Positions 7,004-14,850 of a stretch of DNA of 36,234 nucleotides are shown here, piece by piece. The stretch's first letter is position 1. Each line of letters starts with the position of its first letter. Origin of the DNA: Bacteroidales bacterium UBA3843 (GTDB lineage: Bacteria > Bacteroidota > Bacteroidia > Bacteroidales > Paludibacteraceae); the NCBI GenBank assembly GCA_002392745.1, contig DGHR01000019.1, positions 1-36,234 on the forward strand. Reading direction: 5' to 3'. The notes below the pieces were generated by a model that saw only the letters and a list, made by a program, of their open reading frames with translations, made no database searches and was not told the DNA's origin. The translations under genes were made by a program, and so were the position numbers.

Positions 7004-8344
7004 CTACCTACTGATGATGGACTGTCCCAATAGGGTGTACCTTTTATCTTCGCGGAGAATGTAGAGATGACCATCATTAAGAATTTTAATTGTTTTCTCA
7101 TCCTGTACGGGAACATCCTGGATGGCTTGTGTTTTCCACGATTTATAGAATATCTGCGACAACTCGCAATCTCCTATCTTGACGAATAAGTTATACATTT
7201 CGTTTTTCAATGCAGAAACACTGATGTCTTCGCCGGGTTGCGCTCGGGAGGAGTAGACAACAGCACCGGAAGTATTGGTTTCCATGTCATACGTTTGAAT
7301 CCAGATACTATCCACTGGCAGGTAAGTTTCGCGGTAGTCATAATCCAACAGATAGTATTGTATTTTGTCTTCCTGATAGGAAGTCTCTATGTGTATTCCG
7401 TGAATATCTGCCGCCAAACAATAATCATACTCGAGCCCGCTGAATTCAAAAGACCCTTTCTTTATACAATCCCCAAACTGCATCCATACGGTGTATTGCG
7501 CAGCCTTTCTGCCCACCAAAGGCTCCAGGTCGATGGTATCTCCGTTCTGGAAAACACCGGACAGCAGTGTTTCGGACGCGCTATGATTAAAATACGTCGT
7601 TACCCATAAGCTATCCATTGGCGGGACCGGCATGCTGCCGTTCGTGATATTCATGACAACATGATGAGGGTTGATGACCGTAAATGCGGCGTGCACATTA
7701 TTATATTTCTCGCACGCTCCGCAATAATAGAAACTATTGCTGTAATAATCCATTCCGTTTATCCATGCTACAATCTGGTAGTCCGTCTCAGCATTTCCGA
7801 ACAACGGTTGGATATCTATCGTGTCGCCGGACTGTGCACTTGTTTTCATATAGACCCTTTGGGAAGGCGATTGGTTATTATACATCAGCCCCACTATCCA
7901 CAAACTATCTACAAGAGGCTTTCCCTGTGCATCGTTTACTGCTATGGAAAACCGCAGAGAATGAGGCTTGATTACTTCTGTTTCAAAAGAACAGATATCC
8001 CATTCTCTGGCAACAGCCTCCTGCCGTTTGAAAATAATGCGCGAGTACTCACATCCGCCTACATTGACGCGGAGTGAATAGTAGCCTCGGTCCAGTTTGC
8101 TAATGTCAATGTATTGGTCGCCCTGCGCGTGCGTGGCTATCTCGGGATTCTCTGTCTCACCGGCTGCGAATATCCGAACACTATCCACATACGGTTCTGA
8201 AGCCTGATGTCCTGACAAACTGAAATGGAGCAGTTGGTTGGTGACGGTTGCATTCAAACAATATTCCGGGCAATCCGTCTCTGCCGCGGCAGAAATCACA
8301 ACATTCATCAACAGCGCATTAAGTAGTAAAAATAATCTTCTCAT
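7004..8344 (-). CDS. Secreted protein with four internal repeats and a C-terminal tail motif
   Basis: A 446-residue exported protein with a signal peptide (MRRLFLLLNALL, cleavage near residue 22). Four units of about 100 residues follow, each marked by a (V/M)DS-hydrophobic-aromatic strand: VDSVRI at 53, VDSLWI at 145, MDSLWV at 243, VDSIWI at 344. Three end with a GGC or GDC turn (96, 291, 391). They look like beta-sandwich (immunoglobulin-like) modules. The last 30 residues (KILNDGHLYILREDKRYTLL) match a tail common on secreted Bacteroidales proteins, resembling a reduced type IX sorting tail. Monocistronic, with its own promoter and terminator. Function unknown; a surface or secreted adhesin-like role is only a guess. 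Confidence 0.75.
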   Translation of the reverse strand: MRRLFLLLNALLMNVVISAAAETDCPEYCLNATVTNQLLHFSLSGHQASEPYVDSVRIFAAGETENPEIATHAQGDQYIDISKLDRGYYSLRVNVGGCEYSRIIFKRQEAVAREWDICSFETEVIKPHSLRFSIAVNDAQGKPLVDSLWIVGLMYNNQSPSQRVYMKTSAQSGDTIDIQPLFGNAETDYQIVAWINGMDYYSNSFYYCGACEKYNNVHAAFTVINPHHVVMNITNGSMPVPPMDSLWVTTYFNHSASETLLSGVFQNGDTIDLEPLVGRKAAQYTVWMQFGDCIKKGSFEFSGLEYDYCLAADIHGIHIETSYQEDKIQYYLLDYDYRETYLPVDSIWIQTYDMETNTSGAVVYSSRAQPGEDISVSALKNEMYNLFVKIGDCELSQIFYKSWKTQAIQDVPVQDEKTIKILNDGHLYILREDKRYTLLGQSIISR

Positions 8345-8375
8345 AGCGTGTGATACATATTAACCTTTGCAAGCG

Positions 8376-8407
8376 CAAAGGTACTAAAAAAAAACAACAT
8401 ACGCAAA
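8376..8407 (-). promoter_or_regulatory. Promoter of the repeat-protein gene with a dyad at the -7 box
   Basis: On the minus strand, -33 TTTG (8407-8404) and -7 TACCTTTG (8383-8376) are 20 nt apart. The -7 box is part of a perfect dyad, ACCTTTGC-N4-GCAAAGGT (8363-8382), ending about 20 bases before the start codon. It is back-to-back with the promoter of the polyprenyl synthase gene. Confidence 0.8.
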
Positions 8408-8442
8408 CAAATAGGGCGTTTTGACCGAAAAAAGCACAAATG

Positions 8443-8474
8443 TTTGCGTAATTCAAAAAAATATACTACCTTTG
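8443..8474 (+). promoter_or_regulatory. Promoter of the polyprenyl synthase gene
   Basis: TTTG at 8443-8446, a 20-nt spacer and TACCTTTG at 8467-8474. The start codon lies 17 bases after the -7 box, so the 5' leader is only about 10 nt long. Confidence 0.8.
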
Positions 8475-8491
8475 CGGTCAAATAGACGAAT

Positions 8492-9484
8492 ATGGACAAT
8501 TTATCGAACATACGCCGCCCCATAGAAACACATTGGGTGCAGTACGAGCGAATGATGGAGCAGAGTTTGCGGGCTGGCAACAAACTGCAGCAAGAGGTAC
8601 TTCATTATGTGGGTTCCCGCAGAGGGAAACAGTTGCGCCCGTTGCTGGTGTTGCTGTGCGCGCAGATATGCAACCCTGTGACGGATAAGACACTTCGTTC
8701 CGCTGTGGCGATGGAACTGCTGCACACTGCGAGCCTAATTCACGACGATGTAGTAGATAGTTCGGAGACCCGGCGCGGCGTGGCGGCAGTGCATACCAAA
8801 TGGACGAATAAAGTAGCAGTATTGATAGGCGACTACATGTTAGCCAAAGTGATTGGGTTAATAGCGGAGGTTCGCAATATCAGAATACTGGAAATCGTTT
8901 CGCAGTTAGGACGGAGTCTGAGTAGCGGCGAGATGGTGCAGCTGCATGTAGGGCAGAGTATGTGGATTGACGAGGCGCGTTATTTCCAAGTGATTGAGCA
9001 AAAAACGGCACAGCTCTTCCAAGCCTGTGCGGAAGCCGGAGCGGAGAGCGCGGGTTGTACACAGCGTCAGCGGGCGGCGTTACGCGAATACGGGCGGTTG
9101 TTGGGTATCTGTTTCCAAATAAAGGACGATATCTTTGACTACAGCGATTTGGAGGAGATAGGCAAGCCTACCATGAGTGATTTGCGTGACGGAAAAGTGA
9201 CGTTACCTCTAATAGAAGCGCTACGTAGAGCTCCGCAAGACGAGGCAGAGCATATCCGCGAAATAGGCGAACTGCTGGCTGCCAATAGCGAAAGTCCGGA
9301 TGCAGAGAAAGCCCTGCAAGAGGTAAAGTCATTTGTGCTCCGGTTCAGAGGTGATGAATATGCCGTCCAGCAAATGCTGGGCTATAAAAAACAAGCCACG
9401 GAAGCCCTTGCGGTCTTCCGTGACAGTGCAGAAAAAAACAGTCTTTTGGCGCTACTCGATTTCGCCATCAACCGCGTTCAGTAA
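8492..9484 (+). CDS. ispB: Polyprenyl diphosphate synthase
   Basis: A trans-prenyltransferase of 330 residues that extends allylic diphosphates with isopentenyl diphosphate to make the side chain of menaquinone. Both aspartate-rich motifs are intact: DDVVD at 85-89, followed by SSETRRG, and DDIFD at 212-216. The upstream GKQLRPLLVLL block binds isopentenyl diphosphate. Chain length cannot be read securely from sequence, so octaprenyl (IspB) is only the usual annotation. Transcribed alone from a very short leader. Its last 33 bases overlap the 3' end of the convergent short sufD gene. Confidence 0.92.
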   Translation: MDNLSNIRRPIETHWVQYERMMEQSLRAGNKLQQEVLHYVGSRRGKQLRPLLVLLCAQICNPVTDKTLRSAVAMELLHTASLIHDDVVDSSETRRGVAAVHTKWTNKVAVLIGDYMLAKVIGLIAEVRNIRILEIVSQLGRSLSSGEMVQLHVGQSMWIDEARYFQVIEQKTAQLFQACAEAGAESAGCTQRQRAALREYGRLLGICFQIKDDIFDYSDLEEIGKPTMSDLRDGKVTLPLIEALRRAPQDEAEHIREIGELLAANSESPDAEKALQEVKSFVLRFRGDEYAVQQMLGYKKQATEALAVFRDSAEKNSLLALLDFAINRVQ

Positions 9485-10111
9485 TTGCTCTCGCAATGTC
9501 TCATCGCTGATAGTCTGCAGCACATCCTTCATAAACGCGCCTACTAATAGCTGGCGCGCTTTTTGTTTGCCTATACCCCGTTGCTGCATATAGAAGAGCG
9601 CGGACTCGTCCAACTGTCCGGTAGATGCACCATGAGTGGCTTTGACATCATCGGCATAAATCTCCAGTTGCGGTTGCGTGCGCATCTCTGCGTTTTCAGA
9701 GAGCAACAGATTGCGGTTGGTCTGATGAGCATCGGTCTTCTGGGCATCGGGAGCTATCTTCAAATCGCCGACAAACCCTCCGCGGGAGTTATCGTCCAGC
9801 ACGAATTTAAGGAGTTGGTTCGACATTCCGCCGCCGACAGCATGATTGACATGTGTTTCCGTAGTCACCGACTCTTCTCCATGCAAGTATGCAAGGGCGT
9901 AAATCTCGGTTTGGCATCCTTCTCCGACTTGCTCCACAGTGATTTTGTTCGATATATCGGTATTCCGACATGCCGTTTTCTCGGCAGGGATGTTCAGCAC
10001 ATGGATTTTCACGAAAGAGCCTGTCTCCTGCACGATATGCAGGTTCACTTCCGGCTCATTCAGAAAGACTCGCTCGAAACTCTCGCCGCTATGAACAATC
10101 ATTTCACTCAT
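9452..10111 (-). CDS. sufD: Short SufD-like scaffold protein, N-terminal half missing
   Basis: A 219-residue member of the SufB/SufD family, about half the usual 420-450 residues. It contains the beta-helix core and the C-terminal helical region: TVEQ, QKTDAHQTNRNLLLSENA, QLEIYADDVKATHGASTGQL and LFYMQQRGIG. The histidine of the THGA motif, equivalent to the essential SufD histidine, is kept; the cysteine usually two residues before it is alanine. The N-terminal domain is absent and cannot be frameshifted upstream, because sufC overlaps its start by 4 bases (ATGA). It pairs with SufC in iron-sulfur cluster assembly. sufB, sufS and sufE are not adjacent. It could be a minimal SufD or an SmsB-like subunit. 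Confidence 0.85.
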   Translation of the reverse strand: MSEMIVHSGESFERVFLNEPEVNLHIVQETGSFVKIHVLNIPAEKTACRNTDISNKITVEQVGEGCQTEIYALAYLHGEESVTTETHVNHAVGGGMSNQLLKFVLDDNSRGGFVGDLKIAPDAQKTDAHQTNRNLLLSENAEMRTQPQLEIYADDVKATHGASTGQLDESALFYMQQRGIGKQKARQLLVGAFMKDVLQTISDETLREQLLNAVDGEIE

Positions 10112-10860
10112 AGGTTCAGTCCTTCGTAGCCTTTTTCTTCCAACTCCAGTGCCAAGGTCTTGTCGCCTGTCTTGACAATCTTGCCGTCCGCCAGCACGTG
10201 TACAAAATCCGGTACTATATAGTCCAGCAACCGCTGGTAATGGGTAATAACGATAGAGGCGTTCTCGGACGTCTTCAGTTTGTTCACGCCTTCTGCCACA
10301 ATACGCAAGGCATCAATATCCAGACCTGAGTCCGTCTCATCCAAGATAGACAGACAAGGCTCCAGCATTGCCATCTGGAAAATCTCGTTTTTCTTCTTCT
10401 CGCCGCCTGAAAAGCCTTCGTTCACCGAGCGGTTGTTCAGTTTGTCTGCCAGTTCCAGCATTTTTTTCTTCTCGCGCATCAATGCCAGAAACTCCTTGCC
10501 GGACAAGGGCTCTTTTCCTTCATACGCACGTTTCTCGTTGACTGCCGTACGGATAAAATTGGTCATGCTTACACCGGGTATCTCCACGGGGTATTGGAAA
10601 CTGAGGAATACGCCCTCTCGTGCACGCACTTCCGGCGCCATCGCCAAGAGGTTCTGTCCCTTCAGATAAACCTCGCCGGAAGTCACTTCATAAGCCGGAT
10701 GGCCGGTCAAAACAGCACTCAGCGTGCTCTTGCCTGCCCCGTTCGGACCCATGATAGCATGCACCTCTCCCTCGTTAATTACCAGGTCCACACCTTTTAA
10801 AATCTCTTTGCCGTTGATAGAAGCATGCAGATTTTTTATCTCTAATAATGTTTTGCTCAT
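10108..10860 (-). CDS. sufC: SufC ATPase of the iron-sulfur assembly system
   Basis: A cytoplasmic ABC-type ATPase of 250 residues that powers the SufB/SufD scaffold. Walker A GPNGAGKST is at 38-46. The signature FSGGEKKKNEIFQM and Walker B with ILDETDSGLD, the SufC form, are intact. The gene has its own promoter 22 bases upstream and is translationally coupled (ATGA overlap) to the short SufD-like gene. The rest of the Suf genes must lie elsewhere or be absent, which is unusual for Bacteroidetes, where sufB, C, D and S are normally together. Confidence 0.95.
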   Translation of the reverse strand: MSKTLLEIKNLHASINGKEILKGVDLVINEGEVHAIMGPNGAGKSTLSAVLTGHPAYEVTSGEVYLKGQNLLAMAPEVRAREGVFLSFQYPVEIPGVSMTNFIRTAVNEKRAYEGKEPLSGKEFLALMREKKKMLELADKLNNRSVNEGFSGGEKKKNEIFQMAMLEPCLSILDETDSGLDIDALRIVAEGVNKLKTSENASIVITHYQRLLDYIVPDFVHVLADGKIVKTGDKTLALELEEKGYEGLNL

Positions 10861-10881
10861 TTTCTAAAACCTTTGCGCTTG

Positions 10882-10913
10882 CAAAGGTACTACAAAAAAA
10901 TGACATACGCAAA
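10882..10913 (-). promoter_or_regulatory. Promoter of sufC, with a dyad at the -7 box
   Basis: On the minus strand, TTTG (10913-10910), a 20-nt spacer and TACCTTTG (10889-10882). The extended upstream motif TTTGCGTATGTCA is followed by a T-run. The -7 box belongs to a perfect dyad ACCTTTGC-N4-GCAAAGGT (10869-10888). The -33 box is the centre of a terminator hairpin. Confidence 0.8.
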
Positions 10914-10927
10914 TGCGCACGTCATTT
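10894..10927 (-). terminator. Terminator of the 50-codon ORF, merged with the sufC promoter
   Basis: On the minus strand AAATGACGTGCGCA pairs with TGCGTATGTCATTT (14 bp, two G-U pairs, 2-nt loop), followed by seven U. It begins 27 bases after the stop of the small ORF. The wobble pairs are only favourable on the minus strand, consistent with termination of minus-strand transcripts. The 3' arm doubles as the sufC upstream element. Confidence 0.7.
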
Positions 10928-10953
10928 TCTTTGATTTTGATGCTGCGATAGGT

Positions 10954-11106
10954 TCACCAATCCATGTTTTCAAGGAATATATCCGCTTCGGCAAAATCCG
11001 TCCATTCTCCTTGTGTATTGTCTGTTTGCACATACACGGGAACTTCGTTAGCGTGCGAAGAAAGCAGTTTGCGCATATTGAAATCACTTGTCGTTGAACC
11101 AATCAT
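10954..11106 (-). CDS. Small 50-residue hypothetical protein
   Basis: ATG at 11106 opens 50 codons (begins MIGSTTSDFN, ends FLENMDW). The composition is that of a soluble acidic protein, with varied hydrophobic and charged residues. A terminator-like hairpin follows its stop at once, and the M28 operon terminator precedes it, so it would form a separate transcript; no promoter box is clear. Another frame starts at an ATG seven bases upstream but stops after ten codons, so a slippage or decay event cannot be excluded. I do not recognise the sequence. It could be the remnant of a larger gene. Confidence 0.45.
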   Translation of the reverse strand: MIGSTTSDFNMRKLLSSHANEVPVYVQTDNTQGEWTDFAEADIFLENMDW

Positions 11107-11164
11107 TTCGTTTCATTTTGTCTTTTTGTTTTAGAGTGAATATTTGCTTCTCACTCATTTAGAT

Positions 11165-11197
11165 ACAAAAAACCGGCGAAAGTTAAATCCACCGGTT
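11165..11197 (-). terminator. Terminator of the prs/M28 operon
   Basis: On the minus strand AACCGGTG (11197-11190) pairs with CGCCGGTT (11178-11171), including one G-U pair, followed by six U. It lies just after the stop of the M28-family gene and ends the four-gene minus-strand operon. Confidence 0.8.
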
Positions 11198-11205
11198 CAT
11201 TTTTT

Positions 11206-12189
11206 TTATTTTATCTGGCTCATTACCACTTCGCCAACAGCCTGCAGCGTAGCCTTGCTAATATTATCCATATTGTCATTGCGTGTGTGCCACCAATGGG
11301 GGAAACCTGTAGCGTTGCGGATGTCGTAATGGATGATGTCCACACAAGGGATACCGGCGATATAATTGATATAATAATGGTCATCCGTTATTGGGTACGA
11401 CTGCTGTTTGGTAAACATCGACCCGTAGCCCAACTGCTCTGCCGAACGCCATATCTGTTGCTGGTAATTGCCTGCGTATTGGCTGGAATACATCTCCAGC
11501 GGGAACGATGCATCGGGAGCGCCCACCATGTCCAGAACGATTCCGTAGGCATATGGTGCGCCGTTGTTCTTCACATAGTTGGTCGCCCATAGTTGCGAAC
11601 CGAGACACCATGTATCTTCGCGTTCTGCACCCGTGTAGAAATGCGGCGTGCCCATGTCCTCGCAGTCAAAAAACACAATATCTACGGGAGTGCTGAGAGC
11701 CGAATCCGCCATGCGCAACCCTATCTGACGAGCCACTTCCAGTAGCACTCCTACTCCGCTGGCGCCGTCGTTGGCGCCCGGCACGTTATAGAAACGGTCG
11801 TTGTAATCTTCCTCTTCGTCGCACCACGGGCGCGTGTCATAATGCGCTCCTAATAATTTACGCGCGGGCGCGGCATTGCCACTGGTACAAACGGAACTGA
11901 AATGGCCGATGATATTGTAAATCTGCTGGTTGTTGCCGCGGTAGTCAGGCATGAATCCTTTCTGCAACTCCACCTCCGCACCGCAGGCGCGCAACTGCTC
12001 TATCAGCCATACTGCGCATTGCATATGCGAGGCGCTGTTCGGTACACGGGGACCGAAAGATACCTGACGGGATATATACGCATAAGCGCTGTCGCACGAA
12101 AACGACGGACGGGAAACAACGGCTTGCTTCTTTGTGCAAGCCGTCATCAGTAATATGCAACCGGTTAAAAGGTATAGTATCTTTTTCAT
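11206..12189 (-). CDS. M28-family lipoprotein, glutaminyl-peptide cyclotransferase-like
   Basis: A 327-residue envelope protein with lipoprotein signal MKKILYLLTGC and lipobox MTAC (Cys18). The M28 zinc site is visible: GAHYDTR (H116, D118), GANDGASGVG (D141), FFDCEDMG (E177), and later DDHYYI. The segment GFPHWWHTRNDNMDNI near residues 295-310 is the tryptophan/histidine loop typical of glutaminyl cyclases such as those of Porphyromonas. The likely reaction is cyclisation of N-terminal glutamine on exported proteins; an aminopeptidase activity is the alternative. Its ATG overlaps the prs stop (ATGA), so translation is probably coupled. Confidence 0.85.
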   Translation of the reverse strand: MKKILYLLTGCILLMTACTKKQAVVSRPSFSCDSAYAYISRQVSFGPRVPNSASHMQCAVWLIEQLRACGAEVELQKGFMPDYRGNNQQIYNIIGHFSSVCTSGNAAPARKLLGAHYDTRPWCDEEEDYNDRFYNVPGANDGASGVGVLLEVARQIGLRMADSALSTPVDIVFFDCEDMGTPHFYTGAEREDTWCLGSQLWATNYVKNNGAPYAYGIVLDMVGAPDASFPLEMYSSQYAGNYQQQIWRSAEQLGYGSMFTKQQSYPITDDHYYINYIAGIPCVDIIHYDIRNATGFPHWWHTRNDNMDNISKATLQAVGEVVMSQIK

Positions 12190-13145
12190 CGTATATTGGT
12201 TTCGCTGACCGAGGTATGGTTCTGTATGGCACGGATGGTCTGTGCTATCGAACCGGCCAGGCTCTCAATGTGAAGTTTCGTGCAGCAGCCGGCTTCTAAC
12301 GGCAGGGAATCCGTACAAATCAGCTCCTCCAGAGGGCTGTCTTGTATTTTCTGTCGTGCCTGGCCGCTCAGAACACCGTGGGTAACCACTGCGCGAACCG
12401 TCTTCGCACCTCCGGCCATCAGCACTTCGGCCGCCTTGCACAACGTCCCTGCGGTGTCGGCGATATCGTCAAATATAACAACATCTTTGCCGTACACATC
12501 GCCCAGAACGCGTATCTCGGACACCTTGTTGAAGTCCGGGCGGTTCTTGTAGCAAATCACCATCGGCACTTCACGGTTGGTCAGCATATGCAGTTTCTTC
12601 GCAAAATTGGACGCGCGTTTCGAACCGCCCACATCCGGCGAGGCGACTATCAGTTTCTTCAGGTTCAGATTCGCTACGTACGGCGCCAGCACATTCGAAC
12701 CGTAGATATGGTCCACTGGAATATCAAAAAATCCCTGAATCTGGTCGGCATGCAAATCCACGGTGATGACACGGTCCGCACCGGCCACCTGCAACATGTT
12801 CGCTACCAGTTTCGCTCCGATGGACACACGGGGTTTGTCTTTGCGGTCCTGACGGGCCCAGCCGAAATACGGGATTACGGCTATCACTTTCGAGGCACTC
12901 GCACGCTTCGCCGCATCAATCATCAGCAGCAGTTCCATCAGGTTGTCGCTGCTCGGACAGGTTGACTGAACCAGATAAACCGACTGACCGCGGACCGACT
13001 CCTCGAAATAGGCGCAAAACTCACCGTCCGAAAAACGGTCTATACGTAGGTTGCCCAGTTGGCAGCCAAGTTCGTCACATACTCCTTTTGCCAGGGCTTC
13101 TCCTTTTGACCCGGCAAAAATCTTAAACCTTGTATTGGGTTCCAT
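12186..13145 (-). CDS. prs: Ribose-phosphate pyrophosphokinase (PRPP synthetase)
   Basis: This cytoplasmic enzyme makes phosphoribosyl pyrophosphate from ribose-5-phosphate and ATP for nucleotide, histidine and NAD synthesis. At 319 residues it has the normal length. The ATP-binding YFGWARQDRK (93-102), the catalytic VDLHADQIQGFF (129-140) and the PRPP-binding loop VVIFDDIADTAGT (222-234) are all intact. It is the third gene of a minus-strand operon, 16 bases after the DUF4290 gene and overlapping the M28 gene by 4 bases. ATG at 13145 gives the usual N-terminus. Confidence 0.97.
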   Translation of the reverse strand: MEPNTRFKIFAGSKGEALAKGVCDELGCQLGNLRIDRFSDGEFCAYFEESVRGQSVYLVQSTCPSSDNLMELLLMIDAAKRASASKVIAVIPYFGWARQDRKDKPRVSIGAKLVANMLQVAGADRVITVDLHADQIQGFFDIPVDHIYGSNVLAPYVANLNLKKLIVASPDVGGSKRASNFAKKLHMLTNREVPMVICYKNRPDFNKVSEIRVLGDVYGKDVVIFDDIADTAGTLCKAAEVLMAGGAKTVRAVVTHGVLSGQARQKIQDSPLEELICTDSLPLEAGCCTKLHIESLAGSIAQTIRAIQNHTSVSETNIR

Positions 13146-13161
13146 TGGTTGGTTGGATTGA

Positions 13162-13479
13162 TTACTTGTTGCGTTTTTTCCTTTGCGAATTACCCGTCAT
13201 CGACACCTGGGACATCATCCGCTCAAAGATGGGAGAGTCGCAGGTCAACTTGCCGTCCGACAGACGGATAATATCTTCGCGCACACGACCGATACCCGAC
13301 TCTTGGTCGCGGTTCCATACCAGGTTGCGCTGACGCATGCATTGGGCGATATATACCTCGAGCGACGCACGCTCCTGAGGATTTTCTACGCTGCAGGCAT
13401 AGCGGATCATGTTCTGCACAATACGCCCGTAGTTGCGCATCTTGATGGGCTCGGCCTGACGATTGAGTTGTAGTGTCAT
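13162..13479 (-). CDS. DUF4290-like protein, short form
   Basis: A 105-residue protein whose middle (NYGRIVQNMIRYACSVENPQERASL) resembles the N-terminal block of DUF4290 proteins, which are roughly 200 residues in most Bacteroidetes and of unknown function. The C-terminus is basic (NSQRKKRNK). It sits between the exonuclease/phosphatase gene (28-base gap) and prs (16-base gap), so it is inside the operon. Either this lineage has a reduced version or only the conserved half survives. The assignment rests on motif resemblance alone. Confidence 0.6.
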   Translation of the reverse strand: MTLQLNRQAEPIKMRNYGRIVQNMIRYACSVENPQERASLEVYIAQCMRQRNLVWNRDQESGIGRVREDIIRLSDGKLTCDSPIFERMMSQVSMTGNSQRKKRNK

Positions 13480-13507
13480 TGGGTTGACGTTTTTTATCGA
13501 TGGTCTG

Positions 13508-14572
13508 TTATTTCTTCCGGATGAGGTAAATCATGGTCGGGAAGTGGTCGCCGTAACCGTTCTGCCATACGCCTGCTTTGTGCGTACGCAGCGGCGCGCC
13601 CTTGTCCTTGCCTTCTTGCACGGTCAGGAACGGCTTGTTGAACACTTGCGATTTCCAATAAATCCACTTGCCGTCTTCTATCTTTGCATTCAGCAGCGGT
13701 TCCGAGATGATAATCTGGTCAAACAGGTTCCAACCTCCGTTGTAGAACAGAGTGCCTGTGCCGTTCGCCAGATGAACCCACATCGTGTTGTACCAGCCTT
13801 GCGGGCCTACTTGTTTCGGTTTCTTCTTGGCACCAATCACTTCTTTGCAACTGTGGTTGTCCGGGTCGTCGTTCAGGTCACCCATGATGATGATTTTAGC
13901 CTTCGGGTCGGTACGGTATATCGAGTCGCAGATACGCATGCTCAGCATCGCTGCCGTGTCACGGCCGGGACGGCTTGACAACTCGCCGCCGTAACGGCTC
14001 GGCCAGTGGTTAACGATGATGTGTATCTTCTCCGGGCTGCCGTCGCCTAACAGATAACCGGATACCAGCAACTGCAAACGGGTCTTGATGACTCCGCCGT
14101 CTGCGTAATGAGCCTTCAACTCGTAACCGTTCACACGGCTCGGCTTGAACAGCGTGGTGTCGTACAGAAATCCTACATCCACACCACGGCGGTCCGGACC
14201 TTCCAGTAGGATAGGTTTGTATTTACGGCCGTATTGGCTGTTCGTCTCGGCGCACAGGTCATACAGACAACCGATGTTCTCTACCTCGGCCACACCTACG
14301 CACGCGGCGCCGCGAGGGTCATAATCCGTACCTAACTGGGCTACGGCATAACCCATTTTCTTAATCTTATTCTCGTACTTGTAACTTGTCCATTTCATTC
14401 CGCCGTCCGGCAGGTACTCATAGTCGTTCTTGCCCTCGTCATGAATGGTGTCGAACAGGTTCTCCAGGTTGTAAAACGCAATACAACGAACGTATTGCGA
14501 CTGCTGCTCCGCACGCAGAGGAGCACCAAGCATCAGCAGCACTGCTGCCACATAAATTAGTGTGTGTTTCAT
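13508..14572 (-). CDS. Secreted endonuclease/exonuclease/phosphatase family protein
   Basis: A 354-residue exported protein with signal peptide MKHTLIYVAAVLLML ending near LRAEQ. The fold motifs of the DNase I-like phosphodiesterase superfamily are present: FYNLENLFD near residue 33, VGVAEVENIG (catalytic glutamate), IIVNHWPSRYGG and IMGDLNDDP (catalytic Asp/Asn), and a late GDHFPTM histidine. In Bacteroidales such proteins are annotated as endonuclease/exonuclease/phosphatase; the substrate is unknown and could be nucleic acid or a phospho-ester. First gene of the operon leading to DUF4290, prs and the M28 lipoprotein, from the promoter at 14851-14882. Confidence 0.88.
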   Translation of the reverse strand: MKHTLIYVAAVLLMLGAPLRAEQQSQYVRCIAFYNLENLFDTIHDEGKNDYEYLPDGGMKWTSYKYENKIKKMGYAVAQLGTDYDPRGAACVGVAEVENIGCLYDLCAETNSQYGRKYKPILLEGPDRRGVDVGFLYDTTLFKPSRVNGYELKAHYADGGVIKTRLQLLVSGYLLGDGSPEKIHIIVNHWPSRYGGELSSRPGRDTAAMLSMRICDSIYRTDPKAKIIIMGDLNDDPDNHSCKEVIGAKKKPKQVGPQGWYNTMWVHLANGTGTLFYNGGWNLFDQIIISEPLLNAKIEDGKWIYWKSQVFNKPFLTVQEGKDKGAPLRTHKAGVWQNGYGDHFPTMIYLIRKK

Positions 14573-14600
14573 AGATTATTGATGTGTAATATATTTTCTT

Positions 14601-14770
14601 TTATTGTTATTCTTCGTCTCCCGACAAGCCTCGCATATTGTTATTCCTTGTGTATTATAACATCACTCGTTTTCTTCCACCAAGCAACGCATTATTGTTA
14701 TTCCTCGCATATCATATACAACGCGCCACCATCTCTATGTCTTCCATCAAGCAACGCATTGCTGTTATTC
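14601..14770. repeat. Imperfect direct repeats of about 60 bp
   Basis: A core of the form CAAGCNNCGCATT followed by TGTTATTC recurs at 14625-14646, 14681-14703 and 14748-14770, spaced 56 and 67 bp apart. The second half alone is also found at 14604-14612 and the first half again at 14783. Material between the cores is only partly similar. It lies 5' of the minus-strand exonuclease/phosphatase gene. Confidence 0.7.
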
Positions 14771-14850
14771 TTTGCGTTTCTACAAGCCCCGCACCGCCGT
14801 CACTCGTTGTGTTTTAATGAGTAATGTGTTGCCGCAACTCTTTTGCGTTG

